Source: an uncultured Ruminococcus sp.
GTDB taxonomy: Bacteria > Bacillota > Clostridia > Oscillospirales > Ruminococcaceae
Direction of reading: 5' to 3'
Assembly (NCBI GenBank): GCA_945835085.1
Contig: CAMAIG010000056.1
Span: forward strand, 1-8,019
Length of the DNA stretch: 8,019 nucleotides
A program made the position numbers and the translations under genes. Below, piece after piece: positions 1 through 6,075 of the stretch. Under the pieces are notes generated by a model that saw only the letters and a list, made by a program, of their open reading frames with translations, ran no database searches and was not told where the DNA came from. Position 1 is the stretch's first letter, and each line of letters begins with the position of its first letter.

Positions 1-178
1 ATATCATTATAAAGTCACTATTATCCATATTTAATTTTACACTATCTACCCGTGCTTGTCAATAAGTAAACGAATACATAGGGGGGCTTTTTGCTGAACA
101 CTTAGTTACTGATATATGAATTTTTTGAGCAGAAAAAATACAACTGTGCAATAGCCCATAAGGGAAAGGAAAAAGCTA
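1..178. other. AT-rich intergenic DNA upstream of the recD2 promoter
   Basis: No convincing gene is visible here. The stretch holds a small AT hairpin (seven A/T pairs around GAGCAG, 120-139) and a G-run followed by Ts (about 81-93) without a proper stem, so I do not call a terminator. The upstream neighbour lies outside the window. Confidence 0.5.
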
Positions 179-207
179 TTGATTTTTATGCATATATATG
201 GTATAAT
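179..207 (+). promoter_or_regulatory. Sigma-A type promoter of the recD2 operon
   Basis: TTGATT at 179-184 and a perfect TATAAT at 202-207 are separated by 17 nt. A TG dinucleotide one base upstream of the -10 box (199-200) makes it an extended -10. Transcription would begin near 213-215, leaving a leader of about 35 nt before the recD2 start. AAGGG at 237-241, 8 nt before the ATG, is the ribosome binding site. An inverted repeat (AATAGC 150-155 / GCTATT 175-180) touches the -35 box and could be an operator, but it is short and unproven. Confidence 0.8.
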
Positions 208-249
208 CTTTATTATTACTATAATCGGGAAATTGTAAGGGATAAGGAT

Positions 250-2460
250 ATGCAGGACACGGAAAAAGAGCTTATTCAGATCGAAGGTACGGCAGATACC
301 ATTCTTTTCTGCAATGAACAAAACGGCTATATCGTTCTCGATCTCGATACAGGTTCGGACTACGTCACCGTTGTGGGCGAGCTTGGGACCATTGAGGAGG
401 GCGAAGAGCTGCGCCTTATGGGGCGATACATCAATCATCCGAAATACGGCGCTCAGTTTCGGGCGGAAGCCTGCGAAAGAACTATGCCCTCTTCGGAAAC
501 GGCTATTTTAAAATATCTGTCCTCAGGTGCCATAAAGGGCGTAGGCCCCACTCTTGCCAAAAGACTTGTTGAGGAGTTCGGCGAAAAAACTCTGGAGATA
601 ATCGAAAGCTCCCCCGAGGAAATGGTCAGGGTCAAGGGTATGTCCCCCAGAAAGGCGGAGGAGATAGCCCAGGAATACAAGCGCATTTTCGGCATTCGCA
701 CTCTGATGATATTTCTTGCGGGCTGCGGCGTTTCCCACTCCATAGCTGTGAGCGCATGGAAAAGATGGGGACAGTTTGCGGTGGAAATGATAAAGGCAGA
801 TCCCTATATCCTTTGCGGTCCGGGGATAGAGCTGGATTTTTCGGCAGCGGAGCAGATGGCTGATAAATTCGGCATTCCAAAGGAAAGCCCCGGGCGCATA
901 AGAGCGGGGATAATTTACATTCTTGTCCACAACGCCTTCAACGGGCACACCTGCCTTCCTCTGGACAGGCTAAAGGAGAAATCCGTTATACTTCTTGGGG
1001 TAGGCGAGGATATAATTGACGAGAGCATCTCCGAGGCACAAGATAATGACGATATAAATGTTTATAATAAAAACGGTCGTGATTTTGTCTTTCTTGCGGA
1101 TTATTTCCGTGCAGAGCAGTATATAAGCACAAGGCTTTCCGTTATGAACGACTGCTTCAAGGACACGGGAACGAATTACGACAAGCTCATTGATATAGAG
1201 GAAAAAACCAAGATAATCACCTATGCCTCAAAGCAGCGTCAGGCAATATCCCAGGCGCTTTCCAAGGGCTTTCTTATCCTGACGGGAGGCCCCGGAACGG
1301 GAAAAACAACCACCCTCAAAGCCATAATCTCCCTTTATGAGCAGCGGGGCATGAAGGTCATGATCTCCGCACCCACGGGCAGGGCGGCAAAGAGGATATC
1401 GGACCTTACGGGCTATCCCGCAAAGACCATACACCGTCTGCTGGAGGTCATGTTTGACAATTCGGGACAGCTCAAATTCAAGCACAACGAGCAGAATCCC
1501 GTTCCCTGCGACGTTATGATAATTGATGAGATGTCTATGGTGGACACCCTGCTTTTTGAATCCCTGCTGAGGGCATTAAAGCTTTCCTGCCGCCTGATAA
1601 TGGTAGGTGACAGCGATCAGCTCCCTTCCGTGGGAGCGGGAAATATTCTCAAAGATATGATCGACAGCGGCAAGCTTACGGTAGTTGCTCTCAATGAAAT
1701 TTTCAGGCAGGCTCAGAAAAGCTGCATTGTTACCAATGCCCACAGGATAGTTAACGGCGAGGAGCCGGATCTTTCCCGCAAGGACAGCGATTTCTTCTTT
1801 ATGCAGAGGTTAAATGCCGAGGAGGCGGCGGTCACTGTTGCAGATCTTTGCGTGCAGCGGCTTCCCGACGCATACGGATATTCCTCATTTGATGATATAC
1901 AGGTGCTGTGTCCCTCACGAAAGGGCATTCTCGGCACAGTGGAGCTGAACAAGGCTCTCCAGCGAAGGCTAAATCCCCCGAACAAGGAGAGTGCCGAGAT
2001 AAAGGGTCTGCTCTATACCTTCCGTGACGGCGACAAGGTCATGCAGACAAAGAACAATTACGACATTTTATGGAAAAAGGACGGGGAAAGCGGCACGGGC
2101 ATTTTTAACGGTGACATCGGCACCATCGTCAAGGTAAAGCGTTCCGAGGGCACTATGGTCATTGATTTTGAAGGGCGCATTGCGGAATATGCCTTTGAGA
2201 TGACAGACCAGCTGGAGCTTGCTTATGCCATAACCGTTCACAAAAGCCAGGGCAGCGAATTCAATGCAGTCATTCTGCCCCTTCTTGGGGGATTTGAGAA
2301 GCTGCAGTACAGAAATCTCCTTTACACTGCGGTCACAAGGGCGAAGAAAATGCTGATAATCGTCGGCTCAAAATCCATTGTGACGAAAATGGTAAATAAC
2401 GACAGGCGTATGCTCAGATACACCTGCCTAAGACATATGATCGAACAGGAGCTTGGCTGA
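250..2460 (+). CDS. recD2: RecD2-type ATP-dependent 5'-3' DNA helicase
   Basis: A 736-residue superfamily 1B helicase of the RecD2/YrrC family, which unwinds DNA 5' to 3' and acts in repair and replication-fork maintenance without RecB and RecC. The long N-terminal region contains helix-hairpin-helix segments (IKGVGPTLAKRL at 95-106, VRVKGMSPRKAEEI at 126-139, and a weaker third near 155-174) that distinguish RecD2 from the RecBCD subunit. The motor follows: Walker A GGPGTGKTTT (346-355), motif Ia APTGRAAKR (374-382), Walker B DEMSMVD (426-432), motif III GDSDQLPSVGAGN (453-465), and the C-terminal UvrD_C_2 part with YAITVHKSQGSEF (659-671) and YTAVTRAKK (692-700). Length is normal for the family and no motif is damaged. 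It is the first gene of the operon, just behind a strong promoter; the ATG at 250 has AAGGG 8 nt upstream. Identification is firm; the precise cellular role in this organism is inferred from the family. Confidence 0.96.
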   Translation: MQDTEKELIQIEGTADTILFCNEQNGYIVLDLDTGSDYVTVVGELGTIEEGEELRLMGRYINHPKYGAQFRAEACERTMPSSETAILKYLSSGAIKGVGPTLAKRLVEEFGEKTLEIIESSPEEMVRVKGMSPRKAEEIAQEYKRIFGIRTLMIFLAGCGVSHSIAVSAWKRWGQFAVEMIKADPYILCGPGIELDFSAAEQMADKFGIPKESPGRIRAGIIYILVHNAFNGHTCLPLDRLKEKSVILLGVGEDIIDESISEAQDNDDINVYNKNGRDFVFLADYFRAEQYISTRLSVMNDCFKDTGTNYDKLIDIEEKTKIITYASKQRQAISQALSKGFLILTGGPGTGKTTTLKAIISLYEQRGMKVMISAPTGRAAKRISDLTGYPAKTIHRLLEVMFDNSGQLKFKHNEQNPVPCDVMIIDEMSMVDTLLFESLLRALKLSCRLIMVGDSDQLPSVGAGNILKDMIDSGKLTVVALNEIFRQAQKSCIVTNAHRIVNGEEPDLSRKDSDFFFMQRLNAEEAAVTVADLCVQRLPDAYGYSSFDDIQVLCPSRKGILGTVELNKALQRRLNPPNKESAEIKGLLYTFRDGDKVMQTKNNYDILWKKDGESGTGIFNGDIGTIVKVKRSEGTMVIDFEGRIAEYAFEMTDQLELAYAITVHKSQGSEFNAVILPLLGGFEKLQYRNLLYTAVTRAKKMLIIVGSKSIVTKMVNNDRRMLRYTCLRHMIEQELG

Positions 2461-2461
2461 T

Positions 2462-3172
2462 ATGGATATTACCCGTGGAAAGGGCGGCAAAAAGTCGTTT
2501 CTTCTTGATCTTGTCTTTCCCATGCGCTGTCCCTTCTGTGACGAGTTTATTGAATACGACAGGCTTTGCTGTGAGGAATGTGCCGATGAGATACTCTGGG
2601 CAGACGAAAACATCTGCACGGTCTGCGGTAAATTCCTGACAAAAGGGTGCATTTGTCCCGATGTGAGCTATGACAGGTGCATTCCCGCTGCATATTTCAC
2701 GGACAGAGCGAGATACGGCATACATTCTCTCAAATTCCGCTCGGGAAAAAGCGCCGCAGATGTTCTGGGAAGAGTGATAGGCGACAGGCTCAGGGTCATG
2801 GAACTGATGAATGAGATAGACCTTGCGGTGCCTGTCCCCATGACAGCCATTCAGCTCAGGCAGCGAGGATATAATCAGGCAGAGCTTATTGCGAGAGCCA
2901 TTGTCGAAGGGACGGACATTCCCATAGAATGTGACCTGCTGGAGCGGCATAATGTCAAGACATCACAGCATTTGCTGGGAGCGGAGGAAAGGTACGAAGC
3001 CGTGAAAATGCAATATTCTGCGGCACAGGACAAGGACCTTTCGGGCATGACAGTGCTTCTTGCAGATGATGTGCTTACCACGGGAGCGACTCTGAACTAC
3101 TGTGCATATCTTTTGAAGGAAAAGCTTCGTGCAAAGCGTGTTATATGCGGCGTGGGGGCGACTACCCTATGA
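2462..3172 (+). CDS. comF: ComF family phosphoribosyltransferase-like protein
   Basis: A 236-residue ComF/ComFC-type protein: an N-terminal zinc-finger-like cysteine cluster followed by a type I phosphoribosyltransferase fold. Cysteines at 23, 26, 37, 40, 52, 55, 63 and 65 include CPFC and CTVC pairs. The family signature RQRGYNQAELIARA lies at 133-146 and the PRPP-binding loop VLLADDVLTTGAT at 198-210. Homologues are needed for DNA uptake in competent bacteria, probably handling incoming single-stranded DNA on the cytoplasmic side, but many carriers are not known to be competent and the enzymatic substrate is unclear. I choose the ATG at 2462: AGGAG at 2447-2451 lies 10 nt upstream, and the gene starts one base after the recD2 stop, implying translational coupling. 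An in-frame TTG at 2453 is only 1 nt from that site and is unlikely. The recD2-comF pairing suggests a shared DNA-processing context (inference). Confidence 0.93.
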   Translation: MDITRGKGGKKSFLLDLVFPMRCPFCDEFIEYDRLCCEECADEILWADENICTVCGKFLTKGCICPDVSYDRCIPAAYFTDRARYGIHSLKFRSGKSAADVLGRVIGDRLRVMELMNEIDLAVPVPMTAIQLRQRGYNQAELIARAIVEGTDIPIECDLLERHNVKTSQHLLGAEERYEAVKMQYSAAQDKDLSGMTVLLADDVLTTGATLNYCAYLLKEKLRAKRVICGVGATTL

Positions 3173-3182
3173 TAATATTTTT

Positions 3183-3197
3183 GGAGGAATCCTTTTG
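3183..3197 (+). promoter_or_regulatory. Strong ribosome binding site that fixes a TTG start
   Basis: A perfect GGAGG at 3183-3187 is followed by 7 nt and then TTG at 3195-3197. The alternative in-frame ATG at 3129 lies inside comF and would add 22 residues unlike the family N-terminus, so the TTG is preferred. Confidence 0.75.
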
Positions 3198-4052
3198 AAC
3201 AGCAATATTAAGGTTGCGGCGATACATGACCTTTCGGGGGTCGGACGCTGCTCATTATCGGTTATTCTGCCGACACTTTCGGCAATGGGCATACAGGTCT
3301 GCCCTGTGCCCACAGCAGTTCTTTCAACTCATACGGGAGGCTTTGGCGATGTGGTCATGAGAGATCTCACGGACTATATCACTCCCGCTCTTGAGCATTA
3401 CAAGCAGCTGAAATTCGGCTTTGACTGCATTTACAGCGGCTTTCTTGCATCAACAAGCCAGATAGACCATTGTCTTGATTTCTTTTCAAGCTATCCCAAT
3501 GCGCTGAAGGTGGTCGACCCCGTAATGGCGGATAACGGCAAGCCCTACAAGACCTGCACTCCCGAGCTTAGGCGGCGAATGGGAGAGCTTGCGGCGGTGG
3601 CGGATATCATCACTCCCAATATGACCGAGGCGGCAATTCTTCTCGGTGAGGAGCCGACCCTTATGCCCCGTTCCTCCACGGAGATAAAGAGCATTCTTGT
3701 AAGGCTCTCGGAGCTTGGACCCGAAACCGTGGTCATTACCAGCGTGTATTCGGGGGGAGGGTGCTTCAATGCAGGCTATGACAGGAAAAACAACCGTTTC
3801 TGGAAGGTGCCCTATATGCAGGTGAATGCAAGCTATCCCGGCACCGGGGACGTATTCGCATCGGTGCTTACAGGCTCTGTGCTGAGAGGTGACAGCCTGC
3901 CCATTGCAATGAACCGTGCGTCGGAATTTCTTGAGCTTGCCATAAAGACCACATACGGCTATTCCACCGACCCCAGAGAGGGAATAATGCTTGAAAGATG
4001 TCTTGATTTTCTTATCGGACACCCCACTCTCTGCGGCTATGAAACACTCTGA
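3195..4052 (+). CDS. pdxY: Pyridoxal/pyridoxamine kinase (PdxY/PdxK family)
   Basis: A 285-residue ribokinase-superfamily enzyme that phosphorylates pyridoxal, pyridoxamine or pyridoxine with ATP in vitamin B6 salvage, yielding the precursor or active form of PLP in the cytoplasm. The N-terminus AAIHDLSGVGRCSL (8-21) is the usual first strand and substrate loop, FGFDCIYSGFL (75-84) the central strand, VVDPVMADNGKPY (106-118) the nucleotide-side motif, TPNMTEA (140-146) the family signature, and YPGTGDVFAS (214-223) the anion hole with the catalytic Asp 219. Length matches the family. The gene starts at TTG behind a strong GGAGG, 22 nt after comF, so it probably shares the recD2 transcript. 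Sequence alone does not separate PdxY-type from PdxK-type preference, and a related hydroxymethylpyrimidine kinase activity cannot be excluded, although the GVGRCSL and DNGKPY motifs favour the pyridoxal kinase group. Confidence 0.9.
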   Translation: MNSNIKVAAIHDLSGVGRCSLSVILPTLSAMGIQVCPVPTAVLSTHTGGFGDVVMRDLTDYITPALEHYKQLKFGFDCIYSGFLASTSQIDHCLDFFSSYPNALKVVDPVMADNGKPYKTCTPELRRRMGELAAVADIITPNMTEAAILLGEEPTLMPRSSTEIKSILVRLSELGPETVVITSVYSGGGCFNAGYDRKNNRFWKVPYMQVNASYPGTGDVFASVLTGSVLRGDSLPIAMNRASEFLELAIKTTYGYSTDPREGIMLERCLDFLIGHPTLCGYETL

Positions 4053-4070
4053 CAAAAGGCGGGGCTTTAT

Positions 4071-4577
4071 ATGGCAAGGATAAACATCGCTCTCGTTGAG
4101 CCGCAGATACCCCAGAACACGGGAAATATCGCCCGCACCTGTGCTGTCACGGGGGCAAGGCTCCATCTTGTGAAGCCTATGGGATTTACCGTTGACGACA
4201 GCAAGCTCAAAAGAGCGGGGCTTGACTACTGGGACAAGCTTGATATTACCTATTATGATAGCTTAGAGGATTTTCTTGAAAAAAACCGTGATAAAAAGCT
4301 CTTTCTTTTCACCACAAAGGGAAGAAGGATCCATTCCGACGCCGATTATCCCGATGACTGCTTTCTCGTTTTCGGAAGAGAGGACGCAGGACTTCCCGAG
4401 GAGCTGCTCCACGGCAGACCCGATGACTGCGTGAGGATACCTATGAGATCAACTCTCAGGAGCCTTAATCTCTCAAATTCCGCCGCAATTGCAGTCTATG
4501 AGGTCCTAAGACAGTGGGGATATCCCGACCTGGAAACAAAAGGCAACCTTACAAAATTCACCTGGGAGGAGGGGTAG
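4071..4577 (+). CDS. trmL: TrmL-type tRNA (cytidine(34)-2'-O)-methyltransferase
   Basis: A 168-residue SPOUT-superfamily methyltransferase. Family members use S-adenosylmethionine to methylate the 2'-OH of the wobble nucleotide (position 34) of certain leucine tRNAs, stabilising codon-anticodon pairing. Motif 1 is VEPQIPQNTGNIARTCA (9-25). The knotted C-terminal SAM site is formed by FLVFGREDAGLP (98-109) and RIPM plus SLNLSNSAAIAVYEVLRQ (122-148). It is a stand-alone SPOUT domain with no RNA-binding extension, as expected for TrmL, and slightly longer than E. coli TrmL. The ATG at 4071 has a purine-rich site (AAAGGCGGGG, 4055-4064) and lies 18 nt after the kinase stop; it appears to be the last gene of the recD2 operon. 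The final codons (GluGly-stop) are already inside the first copy of the downstream tandem repeat, so the C-terminus may have been set by repeat insertion or expansion. Confidence 0.95.
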   Translation: MARINIALVEPQIPQNTGNIARTCAVTGARLHLVKPMGFTVDDSKLKRAGLDYWDKLDITYYDSLEDFLEKNRDKKLFLFTTKGRRIHSDADYPDDCFLVFGREDAGLPEELLHGRPDDCVRIPMRSTLRSLNLSNSAAIAVYEVLRQWGYPDLETKGNLTKFTWEEG

Positions 4578-4820
4578 CCCCTCGGCTAACTCGTTGGTAA
4601 TTACGGTGCTGATACTATAGTTTGCGGCTCGGTAACGTTAGAATTGCGGGAAAATGAAGTTTGCTTTTTGGGGTAGCCCCTCGGCAATCTCGTTAGTTTT
4701 TTCGGTGCTGATAATTTTATTTGCAGCTCGGTAACGTTTGAATTGTCAAAGAATTATGTTTGTTTCGGGGTAGCCCCTCGGCAATCTCGTTGGTAATTGC
4801 GGTGCCGATAAGTATATTTT
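4571..4820. repeat. Tandem repeat of about 98 bp, 2.5 copies, each with two related halves
   Basis: The core GGGGTAGCCCCTCGGC begins at 4571, 4670 and 4767, giving periods of 99 and 97 bp. Copies 1 and 3 differ at about 4 of the first 44 bases. Copy 3 fades out after about 4810-4820. A second, shorter motif CTCGGTAACGTT inside each full copy (4628, 4727) resembles the first-half sequence CTCGGCTAACTCGTT (4581, 4680, 4777), so CTCGG recurs at 47, 52, 47 and 50 bp. Possible structure: GGGG-TAG-CCCC, and TCGGC pairing with GCCGA in copy 3 or wobble-pairing with GCTGA in copies 1 and 2. It fills most of the trmL-degV gap (4578-4890). I see no protein coding in it and do not recognise the family. 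Confidence 0.85.
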
Positions 4821-4890
4821 CGTCAGCCCCCATAACATATTTCAAAAAGTTTATTAAATCAAATATCAAATATGAAAGGACGTATTAACA
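4821..4890 (+). promoter_or_regulatory. AT-rich leader of degV, with ribosome binding site
   Basis: The stretch after the repeat is AT-rich. GAAAGGA at 4874-4880 lies 10 nt before the degV ATG and is its ribosome binding site. A promoter is expected here because degV is about 310 nt from trmL, but no clear pair of boxes stands out, unlike the three strong promoters elsewhere in the window. Confidence 0.45.
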
Positions 4891-5757
4891 ATGTCAAAGA
4901 TCAGGATCATTACAGACTCAGCCTGTGATATGCCAAAGGAAGCGGAGGAAAAATACAACATTGACATTCTCTGCTTTGCGATAACTGTCGGTGACAGAGA
5001 TCTCCATGACCGTGATATCCCCAACGAGGAATATTACGATCTCATTGATTCATGCCCCGATATGCCTGTGCATTCTCAGCTTACGGTGTTTCAATTTGAG
5101 GAGCTTTATGCAAAATATGACAGCGAGGGCTATACGGATATTTTCTATATCGCCATAAATGCCCATGGCTCCGCAACCTACAGCAATGCCTGCGTGGCAG
5201 CGGATAATTACAGAGCCGAGCATCCCGACAGCAGCATGAACATCAGGCTTTTTGACTCCACATCATATTCGGGAGCATACGGAATGCCTGTTATCGAAGC
5301 TTCCAAAATGGCAGAGGCAGGCACCGACCCCGAAGAGATCGAGGCTTATCTCAGGGACTGGTTTGACAGTGTCGAGGTATATCTTGCCTGCTATACTCTG
5401 AGATATGTGAAGAAATCCGGAAGAATAAAGGCGGCTGCGGCTTTTGCGGGTGAGCTTCTCGGACTAAAGCCCATTATCCTTCTCAAAGGTGCCGAAACAA
5501 AGGTGGTTTCAAAGCCCAGAGGAGATCAGAACGTTGTTCCGAAGCTTGCGGATATTGTATGTGACCGCATTGAAAAAGGCTCTCCCTACTGCGTGATAGG
5601 CGGACGTGACATGAAGCGCACGGAAGAGGCTGCAAAGGAGCTTACAAAGCGGCTGGGATATGCTCCCTATGATGTTGTGTTCCGTGTGGGCGGCGCTGTT
5701 TCCTCCAATGCAGGACCCGATATGGTGGCTGCGGCTTTCAAGGCTAAGAAAAACTGA
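4891..5757 (+). CDS. DegV family fatty-acid-binding protein
   Basis: A 288-residue DegV (FakB-like) protein. The family binds a fatty acid in a deep pocket, and in several Firmicutes it presents it to the kinase FakA for acyl-phosphate formation. The typical features are present in order: IITDSACDMP (6-15), the HSQLTVFQFEELY stretch (61-73) where TSQPS usually sits, IAINAHGSATYSNA (87-100) where the ISSGLSGTY-type motif usually sits, LFDSTSYSGAYG (120-131), YVKKSGRIKAAAAFAGELLGLKPII (172-196), KPRGDQNVVPKL (208-219), and a C-terminal VGGAVSSNAGPDMVAAAF (266-283). The lipid-pocket motifs are somewhat divergent: Asn-Ala-His-Gly replaces the usual Ser-rich loop, and Asn replaces the usual His before AGP. 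Ligand preference or FakA partnership is therefore uncertain. No FakA homologue is in the window. The gene is alone between a tandem repeat and a palindromic element. Confidence 0.92.
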   Translation: MSKIRIITDSACDMPKEAEEKYNIDILCFAITVGDRDLHDRDIPNEEYYDLIDSCPDMPVHSQLTVFQFEELYAKYDSEGYTDIFYIAINAHGSATYSNACVAADNYRAEHPDSSMNIRLFDSTSYSGAYGMPVIEASKMAEAGTDPEEIEAYLRDWFDSVEVYLACYTLRYVKKSGRIKAAAAFAGELLGLKPIILLKGAETKVVSKPRGDQNVVPKLADIVCDRIEKGSPYCVIGGRDMKRTEEAAKELTKRLGYAPYDVVFRVGGAVSSNAGPDMVAAAFKAKKN

Positions 5758-5760
5758 TTA

Positions 5761-5920
5761 TATTGCTCCACCAATTAACTGATGAAAATTTATGCGCAGG
5801 ACCGAGTTTGAAAGCCTAGGAAGAAAACCGCAGGAATATGCGGATATTGCAAGGTTTTCTGACGAAGAATTTCAAACTCGGGACAAGCAGAAAATTGGGT
5901 AGTTAATTGGGGGAGCAATA
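5761..5920. mobile_element. 160-bp palindromic MITE-like element
   Basis: Terminal inverted repeats at 5761-5780 and 5901-5920 match at 19 of 20 positions (TATTGCTCC at the outer end, AATTAACT at the inner end). Inside lies a second perfect 12-bp arm pair (CCGAGTTTGAAA 5802-5813 with 5870-5881) and a third 8-bp pair (AGAAAACC 5822-5829 with GGTTTTCT 5853-5860) around a small apical hairpin. The intervening arms (5781-5801, 5882-5900) pair imperfectly. The whole element could fold into one long hairpin as DNA or RNA. The ends read TA-TTGCTCC and GGAGCAA-TA, compatible with a TA target duplication as made by Tc1/IS630-type transposases (inference). It has no coding capacity, so it would be non-autonomous. 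A structured RNA is the alternative. Confidence 0.72.
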
Positions 5921-5925
5921 CTGTC

Positions 5926-5970
5926 AACAGGGGATAATGGGCATCTATGCCGTGTTATCCCCTGTTTTCT
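5926..5970 (+). terminator. Rho-independent terminator, probably of degV
   Basis: A perfect 12-bp stem pairs AACAGGGGATAA (5926-5937) with TTATCCCCTGTT (5955-5966). Its loop region contains a further GGCAT/ATGCC pairing (5940-5944 / 5947-5951), and the stem is followed by TTTTCT. It lies 168 nt after the degV stop, directly after the palindromic element, and before the next promoter. Confidence 0.85.
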
Positions 5971-6008
5971 GTAATGAAATTGTAGCCAAATTGATACGGA
6001 ATTTTCTA

Positions 6009-6038
6009 TTGATATTCCCTTTGCGGTCATGTTATAAT
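6009..6038 (+). promoter_or_regulatory. Sigma-A type extended -10 promoter of rodA-nth
   Basis: TTGATA (6009-6014) and TATAAT (6033-6038) are separated by 18 nt. TG at 6030-6031 precedes the -10 box by one base (extended -10). The expected start near 6045 leaves a very short leader of about 30 nt before the rodA start. Confidence 0.8.
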
Positions 6039-6058
6039 TATTATAGAGTAACAGCAAA

Positions 6059-6075
6059 AGGAAGTGAGAAGATTG
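6059..6075 (+). promoter_or_regulatory. Ribosome binding site supporting a TTG start for rodA
   Basis: AGGAAGTGA at 6059-6067 matches the anti-Shine-Dalgarno complement AGGAGGTGA at 8 of 9 positions and ends 5 nt before TTG at 6073. The GTG at 6064 lies inside this sequence, so it is unlikely to be the start. Confidence 0.6.

Noticed and set aside
81..93. G-run followed by T-run resembling a terminator
   Set aside because: No complementary arm is close enough to make a stable stem before the Ts.
150..180. Inverted repeat AATAGC/GCTATT as an operator for recD2
   Set aside because: Only six pairs with a long loop in AT-rich DNA; too weak to call on its own.
106..438. Minus-strand open frame of 110 codons upstream of and overlapping recD2
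   Set aside because: It overlaps the recD2 promoter and 5' end antisense, its product is a low-complexity hydrophobic string, and no ribosome binding site supports it.
250..3172. recD2-comF as part of a DNA-uptake or defence island
   Set aside because: No other competence, nuclease or defence genes are in the window; the surrounding genes are housekeeping, and the pair alone does not establish such a system.
3129..3194. Upstream ATG extension of the pyridoxal kinase
   Set aside because: It lies within comF, lacks a good ribosome binding site, and adds residues before the conserved N-terminal strand; TTG 3195 has GGAGG at ideal spacing.
2414..4166. Long minus-strand open frames opposite comF, the kinase and trmL (up to 226 codons)
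   Set aside because: They are antisense shadows of well-identified genes and show no recognisable domain.
4571..4827. Possible CRISPR array
   Set aside because: The whole unit of about 98 bp is repeated, with no unique spacers; the periodicity is far too long for a CRISPR, and no cas genes are present.
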